Source: Psococerastis gibbosa
Lineage: Eukaryota > Arthropoda > Insecta > Psocodea > Psocidae
Length of the DNA stretch: 64,000 bases
Direction: 5' to 3'
Assembly (NCBI GenBank): GCA_963971405.1
Contig: OZ020486.1
Span: forward strand, 16,639,419 to 16,703,418
Under the pieces are notes generated by a model. It saw nothing but the letters and a program-made list of their open reading frames with translations. It had not been told where the DNA came from and searched no databases. Below, one piece after another: positions 53,917-64,000 of the stretch. Position 1 is the stretch's first letter, and each line of letters opens with the position of its first letter. Both the position numbers and the translations under genes were made by a program.

Positions 53917-54442
53917 CTAAAAATTTTTAGCTCCTATACAGATAAAAGATAAAAGAACTGTATCTTTCATCGGTATAGGAGCTAACAATTGGCAGTCAGC
54001 AAAATTTTCCTCCCCCATCTGAAAATAAACTAGAAGTGCAGTTGGCACCATAAGTTTACATCTTTTAATTGCAATAGTTTGAGTTATACTTGTATACCCA
54101 GCCGTGACTAAAAGTGGCTAAAATTATCCAAGTAATGTATAAAACTGTAAATTTATGCGATAAGAAAGGTAAACCGGTAATACATTATACACTATGTATA
54201 GAAAAGCCTACCTCGTCTTTTCGTTTTTGAGCCAAAATTTCTCTCAATTTCATCATCTGGCACACTCCTAGAACATCGCTTCCCTCTGCAGAGTCTTGGA
54301 ATATTGATGGAGCTGAGCCTCTTTTTTTGCCATTTGTCCATCCTCGCGAGTACTGGAATGTTTGTGTGAGAGCTGCTCCAATAACGCAGACTAAAATGAT
54401 CAATACACCAAATTTGGCACCTGTTCGAGGTGTGTTGGTCAT
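53917..54442 (-). CDS. Crz: Corazonin neuropeptide precursor (2 coding exons, ~110 aa)
   Basis: Exon 54442-54212: signal peptide (hydrophobic core VLIILVCVIGAAL), then at residues 27-37 the peptide QTFQYSRGWTN, identical to [Arg7]-corazonin, followed by Gly38 (amide donor) and the cleavage site KKR (39-41). A corazonin-associated region has Cys61 in CQMMKLREIL. Donor GAG|GTAGGC is phase 0. The proposed last exon 54018-53917 follows TTATTTTCAG, is in phase and supplies a second Cys (position 86) at a spacing like other precursors, then a stop. Corazonin is secreted by neuroendocrine cells and acts on a GnRH-receptor-related GPCR, affecting heartbeat, cuticle colour, stress or moulting in different arthropods. 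The hormone exon is near certain; the last exon is less so because a hairpin overlaps its end. Confidence 0.9.
53930..53986. repeat. Short hairpin over the presumed corazonin terminal exon
   Basis: TAGCTCCTATAC and GTATAGGAGCTA are exact inverted repeats about 30 bases apart. The final ~17 codons proposed for corazonin lie within or next to it. Confidence 0.7.
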
Positions 54443-54444
54443 TC

Positions 54445-55453
54445 TCTGCAATAAAAACAATCAGTCTGCATTTTACGAGTATAAGCTTTTGTACTGTTGA
54501 AGACGATGAATGGTCGTGAATGAACTTGATTGAAATAGCTGCCCGTACATATCCGATGATGCAGGCTTGTATTTGAATTTTCGCTTCGTATTTAATGCAG
54601 TATGCAGTTCTACAACAATCTTCAATCGTCCCCATTTGGCAACGAAGAACTGAGCTGTATTGTGTTCTTGTATAGGCTACTATAGCAATCCCCACTATAC
54701 TGAAAAAATGTGGTTATGCTATTGTGCTGAATGGGCTAGGATTAACACGATGCAAAAACAAAACAAAAATAACGGGCATCTAGCATGTTGCGTGTTTCAT
54801 ATAGCCTAGTTCTTTCTTTGGCGTAAAATTAAACTTTTAAAATTTGAATAAAACTTTACTTTATGGCGCAAGTTGTTGCATGGCCTGCATCTGTTAGTGC
54901 ATGGTACTTATCAAATGGACAATATTAAGTACCTATACTTATTGTTCTTTCGGTATTTCACCTTCACTTTTCAGAAGTCACACTAGTAAAGATTTTTCAT
55001 GATTCAAGACCGTTGTTACAAGGAGAATGAAGGAATAAAGTCCACTCTACAGAATGACGTACCAGTTAAGGGAACATAATTATTGGGATCAGTAGACATT
55101 TTGGGGAATCCTACTGTTAATCACTTGAATGAATCTGAGTACTAGCCATATTGCAATATACAAAATGTGCCAAAATGAAGCTCTAAGGGGCTATTAACAT
55201 AATTTAAATTTTTGTCATCACTGATCAATCATCAATTAGATGCGAAAAGCTGCATCTGTAGCTCACTGGTCTATAATAAATAATTTTGAAAATATTATAA
55301 ATATAAAAAATACATCAGTTGATATCAACGTACGGTACGTAATTATTTTTATTACTAGGCTACGATTTTAACAATATGGTATGGTCCCGGCATATTTAGT
55401 TGTATTATCATGCAGATTATTTACCTTGAAATGTTGAATTTCAACTTTGTACT
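54445..55453 (-). other. Crz: Corazonin 5' leader exon and intron
   Basis: A leader exon of about 29 bases (55453-55425, donor CAAG|GTAAAT) is inferred from the core promoter. The acceptor TTATTGCAG|AGAATG puts the coding ATG three bases into exon 2. Intron inside the 5' UTR just before the ATG. Inferred from consensus signals only. Confidence 0.55.
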
Positions 55454-55487
55454 GAGCAACACAGAAGTCGATTTCAGGCATTATATA
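55451..55487 (-). promoter_or_regulatory. Corazonin core promoter: TATA box plus TCAGT initiator
   Basis: Minus strand: TATATAA (55487-55481), then TCAGT at 55455-55451, with the A at 55453 about 30 bases from the TATA box. This matches the arthropod TATA/Inr spacing and agrees with the downstream leader donor. Confidence 0.65.
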
Positions 55488-55690
55488 CCGGAATGTTGTG
55501 AAGAGAGTTGATTCCTGCGCGTTTTACTTAAAATAAAGCAACTTTGGATATTTTGAAAGTTTCAAAAACAGATATTGCGCGGGGAAGCGTCATTTCATAA
55601 TGGAAATATCTAATAAGCTAAACATCACAGAAATTTAGTGTTGTGATGCGTCGTTATCTTCAAGAGCGCTGATTGTCCTTAACTAGAAAA

Positions 55691-55698
55691 TGGCCGCC
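55691..55698 (+). promoter_or_regulatory. YY1/Pho-like site between Crz and Lst2
   Basis: GCCGCCAT (complement ATGGCGGC) lies about 145 bases before the Lst2 ATG, in the space shared by the divergent Crz and Lst2 promoters. Motif evidence only. Confidence 0.35.
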
Positions 55699-55840
55699 AT
55701 GTGAGTTACGTATCAGGAAGTTCTAAATTTTGTTGTTTGTCAAAATGTATTTCAGTGCCCAGAAGATCAGTTATTCTTTTATTGATAGTTACTTTGAAGT
55801 GTTATTGTGACATTGACCACTAAATAATTTGGATACAGCA

Positions 55841-58800
55841 ATGGAATCTTTTCGAAAATGGTTCTACAAACCCAAGGTAAGCTCTCTATTTAGTGTTATC
55901 TTTTGGCCTAAATTGTATAAACATTTGCAACATTCCCGTTATTTTTCAATATTTTCAGTTTTATTGCTGATTTTAAAAATTAAGGTATGATTTTCTATCC
56001 AGAAAGGTTGCCAGTTAAAAAAATAGGATACCTAGTTTTCTTAGCATACCTAGACTTTCTTTGAAATCGACTGTGATGACAGTCATTGCGTCAGTGCTCC
56101 GTTATGACAATTTGTAGTATAGTCTAGTTCAATTGCCCAGTTCTGATGCGTTTAAATTTTGTAAGAATTTAATAAAACCATACTTTTAGTAATAAAGTCT
56201 TTAAGAATAGATAAATGGGAAGGGAAAGTGGAGATTGGAATCTAAGATGTGGGATATGGACGATAGGCTTTCGACTCAACTGAAATTTTATATATATATT
56301 GAATATTTGTGTTCTACCATAATTATATTGGCATATTACATAATTAATCAAATAGATTACATTGCAGTGCCAGTGTTTGTATGCGATTTAACCTTTTTAC
56401 AAGAAAGAAAAAAAAGCTCATAGCTTGAGCTCGACAATTGATTGTTTTGTTTGTTGTCAAATATCCCGGGGACTATCGGACCCGGGGTATTATTATATGA
56501 ACCCCCCCAAATGCTAACGACCCCAACGAATGTTGGAAATTAATGGTAATGTTGCGGCTTTATTATGGTCTTTAGTATACTGGCTGGCAACCCTTATACC
56601 ATCTAATAGGTTGTTTAAGATCAACACATTGTTGCAGGCGTAGCGAAGATATCCAACCCAGTGCAAGCCCAACAACCATTCTCTTTATAGCAATCAATTT
56701 TTAAAATGACTTAGTTTGAAGAGGCAACCTCCTGGTTATAACACGATACCCACGTAAGGCATAAATTGTGGGTTCGATATTTCGTATCCCGCCAGTTCCA
56801 GATTTTTTGAGATTCTCTAATTTCGGTTCTTTCTAAATGTCATTTCGCACCAACTATTAAGACGCATTAACCTCAGGAAAAGAGAAATAGAGGGGAAAGT
56901 GCAACAGAATACTGCTGTGGGACAGTCCGAATCACACATTACTAGTAATTCTTTCTTCCTGACTATCTCGAACTTCTGCACTCCAGTTACTCTTCTTTTG
57001 AAACGTATAACATTCTGGAATAACTTCTCCGATGTCCCCATTCGGAAGGCAGCGATGCTTACGGCTCTGGGGAAAGTGTGGGTAAAGGGGGTGTAACCTA
57101 TAGGGGCACTGGACAAGCAGAGCCTTGCTTACCATTGACAGATTGCAACATGAAGCAAATGCAGGATAGTAAATGTACTCGTATGCTGCACGTTGGCGAA
57201 GCAGGTGACCGTAGAGGTGATTTCAACCTTGAACTTCGGTATTTGCTTTAAATTGGTCTACTGATGACTCATAAGAAAAATCGCGGTATTAAAAGGATGT
57301 GGAACGTAGATATTTTTCATCCCTGAATCACACAAAAAAAACCAAGCAGTTTCTTTTATTTATTTAATTCACCACGTAAGCTATAAAGATTAGGTCAATC
57401 AAAGTTGCAGAAGACTGCGACACACACAATATCATGAGGTATTTTGACTTTTCGGTGCTGCCATGTCTTCATGAACTTTACATTACGTTAAAATTTTAGT
57501 CCTCTGTTAAGTTCATTAAATAATTACAACCACAAAAGCGATAAATAACCTATGATATTGTGTGTGAAGCGTATACAAAATCTTGAAACATTGTATTATT
57601 TGAATAAATATACTATTGTATATATATGTAAACTGTATAAAATACGTAGTAATATATGTATATAAAAAAAAATTAGCGTGCGTGTATCGGAGAACACACG
57701 TAAGAAGTGAAACTTCCTTATGACATCATTTTTCGAAAAATGATCTACTACAATATATTTACAACTTTACAGAAATTGGTTAAGTAAAGCTAAATTAGAC
57801 AAAAGGCTTTTATTATTATAAACATGTGTACAAATAATTCAATTATTTTTCCTTATTGTTGCTAAGATTATAATAGCATTTCATTAATTATATTGGTTGT
57901 CTTTAAGTCGGTATAAGTAAAGTCGGTTTACAGACGATAGTTTAACGTAACAACGCCTAATTTACTAAATGTCACTTACATAATATATGGCTGGAAAGAG
58001 AAAGAAATGTGGAAAAGCCCTTAAGTAGTTTGTATTTTTTTAAATACTAGTAGATAATAACGCGGCCGAAAAAGGCCGATTTTTGTTGAAAATCGTGCGT
58101 ACCCCCTGACGTTTCACACCCCCAAAGCCAAACCCCTTGCTTAATCACCACAAATATTGCATGCCCTGAAAGAGGAAGAATTGGCGAAGACATGGGTATA
58201 ATTTAAATTGAGATAGGCCTTCTAAATCTGCCCAAAAAATTGCTTTAAACCCGCCCATGCAATTCAAATGGGATTGCTGGAAATGAATTTTTTCGCGTCA
58301 TTTTTTCACAAATTCCACTCGTTCCACAAGTTCCACTCGTGTTTAAGGGGTGAAGGGTTCATTTTTAAACTATGTATTTATACTAGTTAGAAAATTTAAT
58401 TCATACTGCTTCTAATGAGACATTAAAAAGTAATTTCGGTTGTAAATTGCAGGCTGTGGAATGTTTTTACTCTGTGCATGTAATTGGAGAGTACCCTTTG
58501 AACCTGTTTTCCGCCGAAACACGGATGGCCTATCACCTGAGACTGAAGGAAGAGACGGATAGTAAAACTGTATACATTTCTAGAAGGAGTAAGAAAGGTG
58601 GAAAAGAACTAAAGTAGTTTGAAGTTTTCAAATTGATATTAACACCTCCAAAAACGCGGCTGAAAAAGGCCTATTTTCGCTGAAAATCGGCACATTTGGG
58701 CGCACCTCTTCACGTTTCCTCCCCCCAAAGTCGAGCCCTTTGCCCTATCACAACAAATATAGCATGTCCTGAAAGAGGAAGAATAGACGAAGACATGGGT

Positions 58801-61800
58801 ATAATTTAAATTGAGATATGCCTTCTACATTTGCCCAAAAATGAGCGTCATCCGTGAGTACAGAAATCAGGATGGCGCGTAACCAAGATGCGTAACCAAG
58901 ATGGTGTGTAGCAAAATTTTTCAAAAGTTTCACTTCAAAAAATTAGCGTGCGTGTTTCGGTGTACACACGTAAGAAGTGAAACTTCCTTATGACATCATT
59001 TTTCGAATAATGATCTACTTCAATATATTTACAACTTTACGGAAATTGGTTAAGTAAAGCTAAATTAAATAAATTTTAGGCAAAAGGCTTTTATTATTAT
59101 AAACATGCATACGAATAATAATAATAAATATACATCATCATGTCATCATATGAAGACATGTAGAGTAGTAGTACGGACTCTGACTTTCACTCGAAAGGTT
59201 GCTGGTTCGAGTCGTACACTTTCTACATTTTCTGGCCATGCTTCGGAGGGCATGTAAAGCAGGCGGTCCCGGATCTTCCTAGTTGAGTGTAAGAGAGCCC
59301 TAATTCCGCTAGGTTGGCTTAGTAATAGAACAAAAAAGTACTTATTATTATTATTATCACGTTTCCTCCCCCCAAAGTCGAACCCTTTGCCCTATCACAA
59401 CAAATATAGCATGGCCTGAAAGAGAAAGAATAGACGAAGACATAGGTATAATTTAAATTGAGATAGGGCTTCCACATCTCCCCAAAAATGAGCGTCATCC
59501 ATGAGTACAGAAATCAGGATGGCGCGTACCCAAGATCTAGATGCGTAACCAAGATGGCGCGTAACAAGATTTTTCTCCCTACGTCCATAAAGAAGTTTCA
59601 CTTCAAAAAATTAGCGTGGGTGTATCGGTGTACACACAGTAAATTTTCTTTCGAGTAAGGGTGACCTCAGTGATAGACAGTGAAATTAAGCACAATTCTA
59701 CTTTTTTCAAAGTTTTTCCTGAGTTCATTTCAATCATACCGTTAACATTTGGTATTGGACATTGGTATTATGGTCTATGGATGTGACGGACAGATGGCTG
59801 AATATGTTGCTGTTAGCATGTGGAAGTTTATAAACCTGTTTTTTGTTTGTTTGTTAAATTGGTATAAAATGTACACGTAATAGGTTAGCTATTATCGCAC
59901 CATACGTTAAAGAAGTAATTTCGCCTTTCTTAAAGTACTGTCTGGTTGGATGTTCCGCAGTGTTAGTGGCAGCCCGGGCTCCTCCCGAAATGGGAAGATG
60001 TAAAGACACAATTAACTAATGTGAGTTGTTTTAATGCAAAATTTGCCAAATCTAATAGATTGTTCGGGTCGACAATGGGTGGCAAGTGGTTTGGCTGGAA
60101 GAATTCAATGTCTTCTCGCTCAGCTGCTAAGTTGATAGGTAGAGGCTCCCCGCCCCTTCCAAAAATATTTTATATATACAGTATATTATACTCCGCTGGC
60201 TTGTTTTAAGTGCCAAAATTTAGCTGGGCTGAGTTATTGTGCCTTATTAATGAATTATATTATTCTATGATCGTAGTGCTTGATCTTATTGTGAGCTTCG
60301 ACCTCTCGCACGACCTCTTCACATGCCACTTGGTGACCAGTCATCCGGGTCCGTCTCAAAGGCATGTTAACATGCAATAGTACTACTCCTGTAATAGTCC
60401 TATCTGGTCCTTCTCTGTTCTCTCTTCATAAGGGTTGCTTAGTCTACTGTGCAGCACTATACCGTTAAATTCTTCAAGAACAAGGAATTAGAAAATATAT
60501 TTCCCACAAAAAGTACGACACTTTCCGCGATTTTTTTTAAATTCAGTCCATTAATTTAAAAAAAAAATGTAATAGCTTAATCCATTCTTTGAAAATATGA
60601 CTTATGCTTTATAAATATGTTTTTTCTTCTGTTCTGGCAGCGAAAGAAAAATTTAATGTATTTTCTCCAAGACATTTATTTCAGTTCACGGAGTTAAAAA
60701 AGATCGTGCATAAGATAAAGCACTACTGTACCTGTATATATCATCGTCAGAGCTGTGTAATTTCTAAAGATGTCCACTCATTACAATGATATCCAGCGAG
60801 CACTAGCAGATCTAGCTATGGGATAATGGGGCTAAAGCCCCCCCCCCTCTTACCCAACTTACACTAGATAAAACGCACTTTCAAAAAAGTCTTCACTCTA
60901 TCATAGACCTCCTGACTATAGGCTTTCCATCCACTAGTTCAGCCTTCCCCCTCTAAAAATTTCTAGATCCGCTAGTGTCAGCGGGCTTCTTGTTCTTTTT
61001 CTATTTTTCTTGTCTGTGGCTGCCTCGCTAGGTCGCTCTGTCGCTGTTGGGTATTTGAGGCAATTGGCGATACAGTGTCGCATGAAGCATGTCAATTAAA
61101 TCTGGTTGACCATCTCAATAGGTCGTTGATAACTATTATTAGCAATTAGTTGATAATTCACTATAATTATTACCTCTCGGTGGCGGGCAACTTTAGTCTT
61201 ACCCCCTATTTCAAATGCGTATAGTAATTGATGTTGAAATAGATTTTCAATAGCTGTGGGTAGAAGAGGTAGGAGTGGTTATCGTAACATTTTGGCTTTG
61301 TAATATCCCACTTGCTGTATAATTAAATTTAGCCCCCTTTAGTTGAGATTGGCTAGATAGTCTCTTCATAAAAGATTCATACGGTAATAAGGCTATTCAT
61401 TCAATATGTTCTCTATCCGAAACTAATTACACTCAGTTTGAAATTTCAAAATCAAGTTAAAAAAAAATAATTTTCTAATTTACCTATGCACAGCATTTTA
61501 ACTGAGTTTAGAATCGTATAATGCTGAATTTCCTTATAATACTATATTGTTTACGGCTTTGAAATATTATTAAAAATTGATTATAAATGATACCACAGCC
61601 TGCAGGTGTATTCACAATCATGGCTTATAGCCTTTAAATATATTATGCTATATATACATATTTTTTTTTATGTTCAAGACATTGTGGGAAAGGACTGAAA
61701 GTATGTTTAAATGGGATGTAAGTCTTCAAGTTTTCCTTGTAAAAATGGCTGTATTGCGTGGGTAAATACGTGCATCTTGTACAGGTATAATGAGTCACTT

Positions 61801-62766
61801 TTCTCGTACCATAAGCTATATTGTCTTGATAAGGTGAGATGACACAATAGCCGAAGGACAAATGTGTGCTTTGCATGGAGTATGTGGGAGAAATTAAAAT
61901 GGCTCAGGGACAATAATTTTTTATCGTCAGTGGCAAATACATGCTTCGAAATTCGGATATTTACAAATCGGTAGGTAGGGGTAATATACTAAGCGCAAGC
62001 TTTACGGCGATGTGTTGAATGCATGGGGCGCTTCATTGGACATTGGACCGGGCACTACAATAGCTTCAACACTATTATAATTATATTATTATATACGTAA
62101 CACGGACATTAAAGTAACTTTGGTTGAAGAGGTAACCTCCTTTGTGGGCTCGAGGGCGTTGGTCGGGGCTCGAATTCCGCCAAGTCCAGTTTTTTCCATA
62201 TCCTCTAATTTCCGTAAGGCGCCTTTCCATTGACCGGCTAGGGCTATTTCCAAAAACAGTGACGTGGTAGCAGACATTCAAGACTTAGGTTGCGTTTCCA
62301 CCGATCTCGCATTGCAGAATGCAAATGACATTGACGGAAATTAGAATTTTTCTTTTTATAGAAATCTATTAAAATGTTTGTACTTAACATATCCCATGAC
62401 GCCATTTTTTAATTTTAGTTTGTTTGTCTTTGTTTGTGATTTTGCTGTATGATCATTGATCAATTTTAACTATGGCATAGAAGAAAATAAACATTTCCGT
62501 CAATTCTGCAATGCGAGGTCGGTGGAACGCCACCTAAGTCTTGAATGTCTGCTACCACGTCACCGTCACCAGCCCTAGCCGGTCAATGGAATGGGCACCT
62601 TACTACTACTATAACTTTGCTGGCATTATATTGGAATCAGCGATTTGTTCATCTATCTTTCTTTTCATTACAGAAAGATGATTCATCTCTATTAGCACAA
62701 TTTTTCTACGCAGATGAGGACCTTAATATTGTGACAGCTGAGTTGGATAGTTTTGATGGCCGCAAG
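55841..62766 (+). CDS. Lst2: Lst2 / ZFYVE28 (lateral signaling target protein 2), first two coding exons
   Basis: Exon 55841-55876 (12 codons, [12 protein letters not shown], donor AAG|GTAAGC) joins exon 62674-62766 (31 codons, donor AAG|GTAAGG) across a 6.8 kb intron in phase 0. The 43 residues carry the Lst2 N-terminal signature: FRKW-hydrophobic-[17 protein letters not shown] and [10 protein letters not shown]. Lst2 proteins end with a FYVE domain, bind PI3P on endosomes and promote EGFR down-regulation; that part lies beyond the window. The intron is packed with repeats, including a composite MITE ending 74 bases before exon 2. Confidence 0.88.
56710..56830 (+). mobile_element. tRNA-cored palindromic element, decayed copy 3
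   Basis: Left arm GTTTGAAGAGGCAACCTCCT, then GGTTATAACAC, a degraded core with GTGGGTTCGA, and the right arm CCGCCAGTTCCAGATTTTTT and CTCTAATTTCGG. It preserves the outer left arm that copies 1 and 2 lack. Confidence 0.6.
57291..57490 (+). repeat. Dispersed repeat (family with 18676), copy 2
   Basis: AGGATGTGGAACGTAGATAT, TCACACAAAAAA, ACAATATCATGAGG and CATGAACTTTACA blocks in the same order as 18676-18855. Confidence 0.6.
57672..59640. mobile_element. Array of three related repeat elements in Lst2 intron 1
   Basis: Junction text AATTAGCGTGCGTGTATCGG followed by ACACACGTAAGAAGTGAAAC occurs at 57672 and 58938 and, cut short, at 59610. The inner block GAAAGAGGAAGAAT...GAAGACATGGGTATAATTTA occurs at about 58170, 58772 and 59418. 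GAAGTGAAACTTC at one side and GAAGTTTCACTTC at the other make each unit an inverted-ended element of variable length. A SINE (59152) interrupts the last one. Confidence 0.75.
59152..59355 (+). mobile_element. tRNA-type SINE (family 2), best-preserved copy
   Basis: GACATGTAGAGTAGTAGTAC (box-A region), CTTTCACTCGAAAGG, box B GGTTCGAGTC, CGGAGGGCATGTAAAGCAGG, CTTCCTAGTTGAGTGTAAG and CTAGGTTGGCTTAGTAATAG, ending in ATT repeats. Length and tail fit a Pol III-driven SINE. Confidence 0.85.
59641..60800. other. Lst2 intron 1; nothing recognised
   Basis: AT-rich, with no supported exon, repeat family or RNA gene. Confidence 0.35.
60801..60977. mobile_element. Short inverted-repeat element with poly-C run (177 bp)
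   Basis: CACTAGCAGATCTAG and CTAGATCCGCTAGTG form the ends. A C run near the left arm groups it with the poly-G-type elements. Confidence 0.65.
60978..62107. other. Lst2 intron 1; nothing recognised
   Basis: No supported exon or repeat. Confidence 0.35.
62108..62214 (+). mobile_element. tRNA-cored palindromic element, truncated copy 4
   Basis: Outer left arm TAACTTTGGTTGAAGAGGTA, then a shortened core with box-B-like GGCTCGAATTCC and the right arm CAGTTTTTTCCATATCCTC. It abuts the composite MITE that follows, which inserted at its TAATTTCCGTAA end. Confidence 0.65.
62218..62599. mobile_element. Composite Tourist-like MITE, copy 4 (382 bp)
   Basis: GGCGCCTTTCCATTGACCGG ... CCGGTCAATGGAATGGGCACC, with inner arms CTCGCATTGCAGAATGC. 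The left flank is TAA and the right flank TTA, an imperfect target pair. It ends 74 bases before Lst2 exon 2. Confidence 0.85.
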
Positions 62767-63025
62767 GTAAGGGGCTTTCAAATTTTTTCCTACTGATCAT
62801 TTCCTAATGTCTGTCCAAGAAAGCTAGATTGCACTATTTAGGTGGTTCCCAACATCTCTTGAAAAGTCCCGGTAAGGAATACTGCCTGGCACCGCCATGC
62901 ACTTGTAGTTGGCTGTACCGTCCATTATTCCTTACCAATAATTTTTCAAGCGTTGTGAGTGGGTCTTACTGTAGTATAATAAGTGGTTTTTGTACCGTCG
63001 AAGGCTTTCACGGCCGGAGTAGATT

Positions 63026-63123
63026 GAAGAACCAGTAGAATCCGGGCTGATGGACCGTGGTCGATATGGAAGTTCACTTTCATATCGACCACGGCCCATC
63101 AGCCCGGATTCTACTGGTTCTTC
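63026..63123. repeat. Near-perfect 98-base palindrome
   Basis: Arms 63026-63073 and 63076-63123 pair at 46 of 48 positions around a 2-base centre (arm starts GAAGAACCAGTAGAATCCGG). It lies just beyond the stop of the retrotransposon tail at 63139. Confidence 0.95.
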
Positions 63124-63138
63124 ATTCGGTTGCTTACT

Positions 63139-63306
63139 TTACTTTTTCGTGTCCAAGCGAACGTCCCAGAATCGGGTGAAGTTGTAGGCAGCACTGTTGG
63201 CCTCACACAGGTCGTCTTTCGTGGAATGAGCTGGACATAGGCTGCACTGGAGCAAGTGGTCCACGCCCTGCCTCTGACCACAAGCGTTGTGAGCGGGCCT
63301 TACTAT
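63139..63306 (-). pseudogene. Non-LTR retrotransposon C-terminal fragment (Cys/His tail)
   Basis: Minus-strand frame reading ACGQRQGVDHLLQCSLCP, then further residues to FWDVRLDTKK and a stop. The C-G-x-x-Q...H-L-L-x-C-x-x-C-P pattern is the zinc-knuckle-like tail that follows RT in many non-LTR elements. Confidence 0.65.
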
Positions 63307-63861
63307 AGTATAATTGGTGGATCAAATGTTAGTGTTCCCTTGGCGAAAAGGTTTTGCCTAATTTTCAGCAGCGTTTCGTTTTGTAAGCCTGCCCAATAAA
63401 GTTGGTATTGGTTAGATCACTCTATCATGACGCAAGGCCCTCAAACCTTGAATAACGAGCACCTTGGTTAATTTACTTATTTCAAATCTAATGGCTCTGC
63501 TTGGATACCCCTGACGTCAATAATTATAATTAAAACTTACCGAAGCTTTTGCTATTACGACTTTGACAGTGACCCTAACTAATCAACAATGTCAGCAGCT
63601 TACCAATAACAATGATTTCTTATTCTGCTTCTGCAGCCCTAGCACCAACGCAAAGAAATAACTTACCCGTAGGATTATTTAAATCATTTCAACGCGGTGT
63701 TGAAACTGATCCGTACGTTAAAACGTTTTGGGAGGTTTCGCTCCACAAATACTAAAAAAATCATTAAAAAAATATCAAAAACGGCTACAACAATTTATTT
63801 TGATTTGACATACTGTATATTGTAGTCGTTATTAATGTAAACCAAACGCAATAGGTAGCTT
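63307..63861. other. Lst2 intron 2; nothing further recognised
   Basis: The next Lst2 exon should encode a segment starting soon after DGRK, but none was found before the window ends. Confidence 0.35.
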
Positions 63862-64000
63862 GCCACTTGATAGTTTGGTTCTTGGTTCTGGGGCAATAAA
63901 AAAATATTAGACTCACTTTTCATGAAAAATAACGAAAAAATAATTTTTCTGCGGAACCTTTCTGTCGATGCTTTCTAACTTCATGTATGTTAATAATGTA
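63862..64000 (+). repeat. Dispersed repeat, partner of 53190-53330, cut by the window edge
   Basis: CTTGATAGTTTGGTTCTTGG, a CATGAAAAATAACG stretch and TTTTTCTGCGGAACCTTTC match 53190-53330. Confidence 0.65.

Noticed and set aside
54192..54695. 167-codon minus-strand frame overlapping corazonin
   Set aside because: Different frame from the corazonin exon, crosses its intron boundary and has no protein features.
84..64000. CRISPR array, bacterial operon or phage-like system
   Set aside because: The window is eukaryotic; short repeats found are microsatellites or transposon arms, without regular spacers.

Overview
The window is animal nuclear DNA: intron-split genes with GT/AG junctions, AATAAA signals, and roughly half transposon-derived sequence. 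A corazonin-type neuropeptide precursor (QTFQYSRGWTN followed by GKKR) and a takeout/JHBP-family secreted protein point to an arthropod, most likely an insect or other hexapod, though a crustacean is not excluded. No species can be named from the sequence alone. All gene models below were assembled by hand from reading frame and splice consensus; each full model gives a whole number of codons.

Layout of the genes: (1) 86-231 (+), last exon of an equilibrative-nucleoside-transporter-like gene, convergent with (2) NOP56 (-), 601-6894, eight exons, 491 aa. (3) ZCCHC4 (-), 8345-18065, six exons, 441 aa; its 5.6 kb fourth intron contains (4) an intronless ARIH2/ariadne-2 gene (-), 11259-12665. (5) A two-exon C2H2 zinc-finger gene (-), 20119-22588. 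(6) A full-length pogo/Tigger-type DNA transposon, 27925-33111, with terminal inverted repeats, TA flanks and a three-exon open transposase gene. (7) A six-exon takeout/JHBP gene (+), 44767-50763. (8) Corazonin (-), 53917-55453, head-to-head with (9) the first two exons of Lst2/ZFYVE28 (+), 55841-62766, which runs off the right edge. NOP56 (box C/D snoRNP) and ZCCHC4 (28S rRNA m6A methyltransferase) both act on rRNA, but the other genes are functionally unrelated and no operon-like logic applies.

The rest is a dense, nested transposon landscape: Tourist/Harbinger-like MITEs with 3-bp TTA/TAA flanks, several sharing the internal motif GACGTGGTAGCAGACAT; a composite two-layer MITE present four times; a tRNA-cored palindromic SINE-like family; a second tRNA-type SINE; two non-autonomous Helitrons with TC...CTAG ends and A^T insertion; hAT, mariner, Penelope-like and non-LTR remnants; and a family of inverted-repeat elements rich in poly-G. 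Several insertions are nested, so a relative order can be read. The most interesting signals are the corazonin gene and its shared promoter region, the nested ARIH2 gene, the intact Tigger element with a duplicated exon, the tRNA-cored palindromes, the composite MITE, and hammerhead-like motifs linked to Penelope-type repeats.
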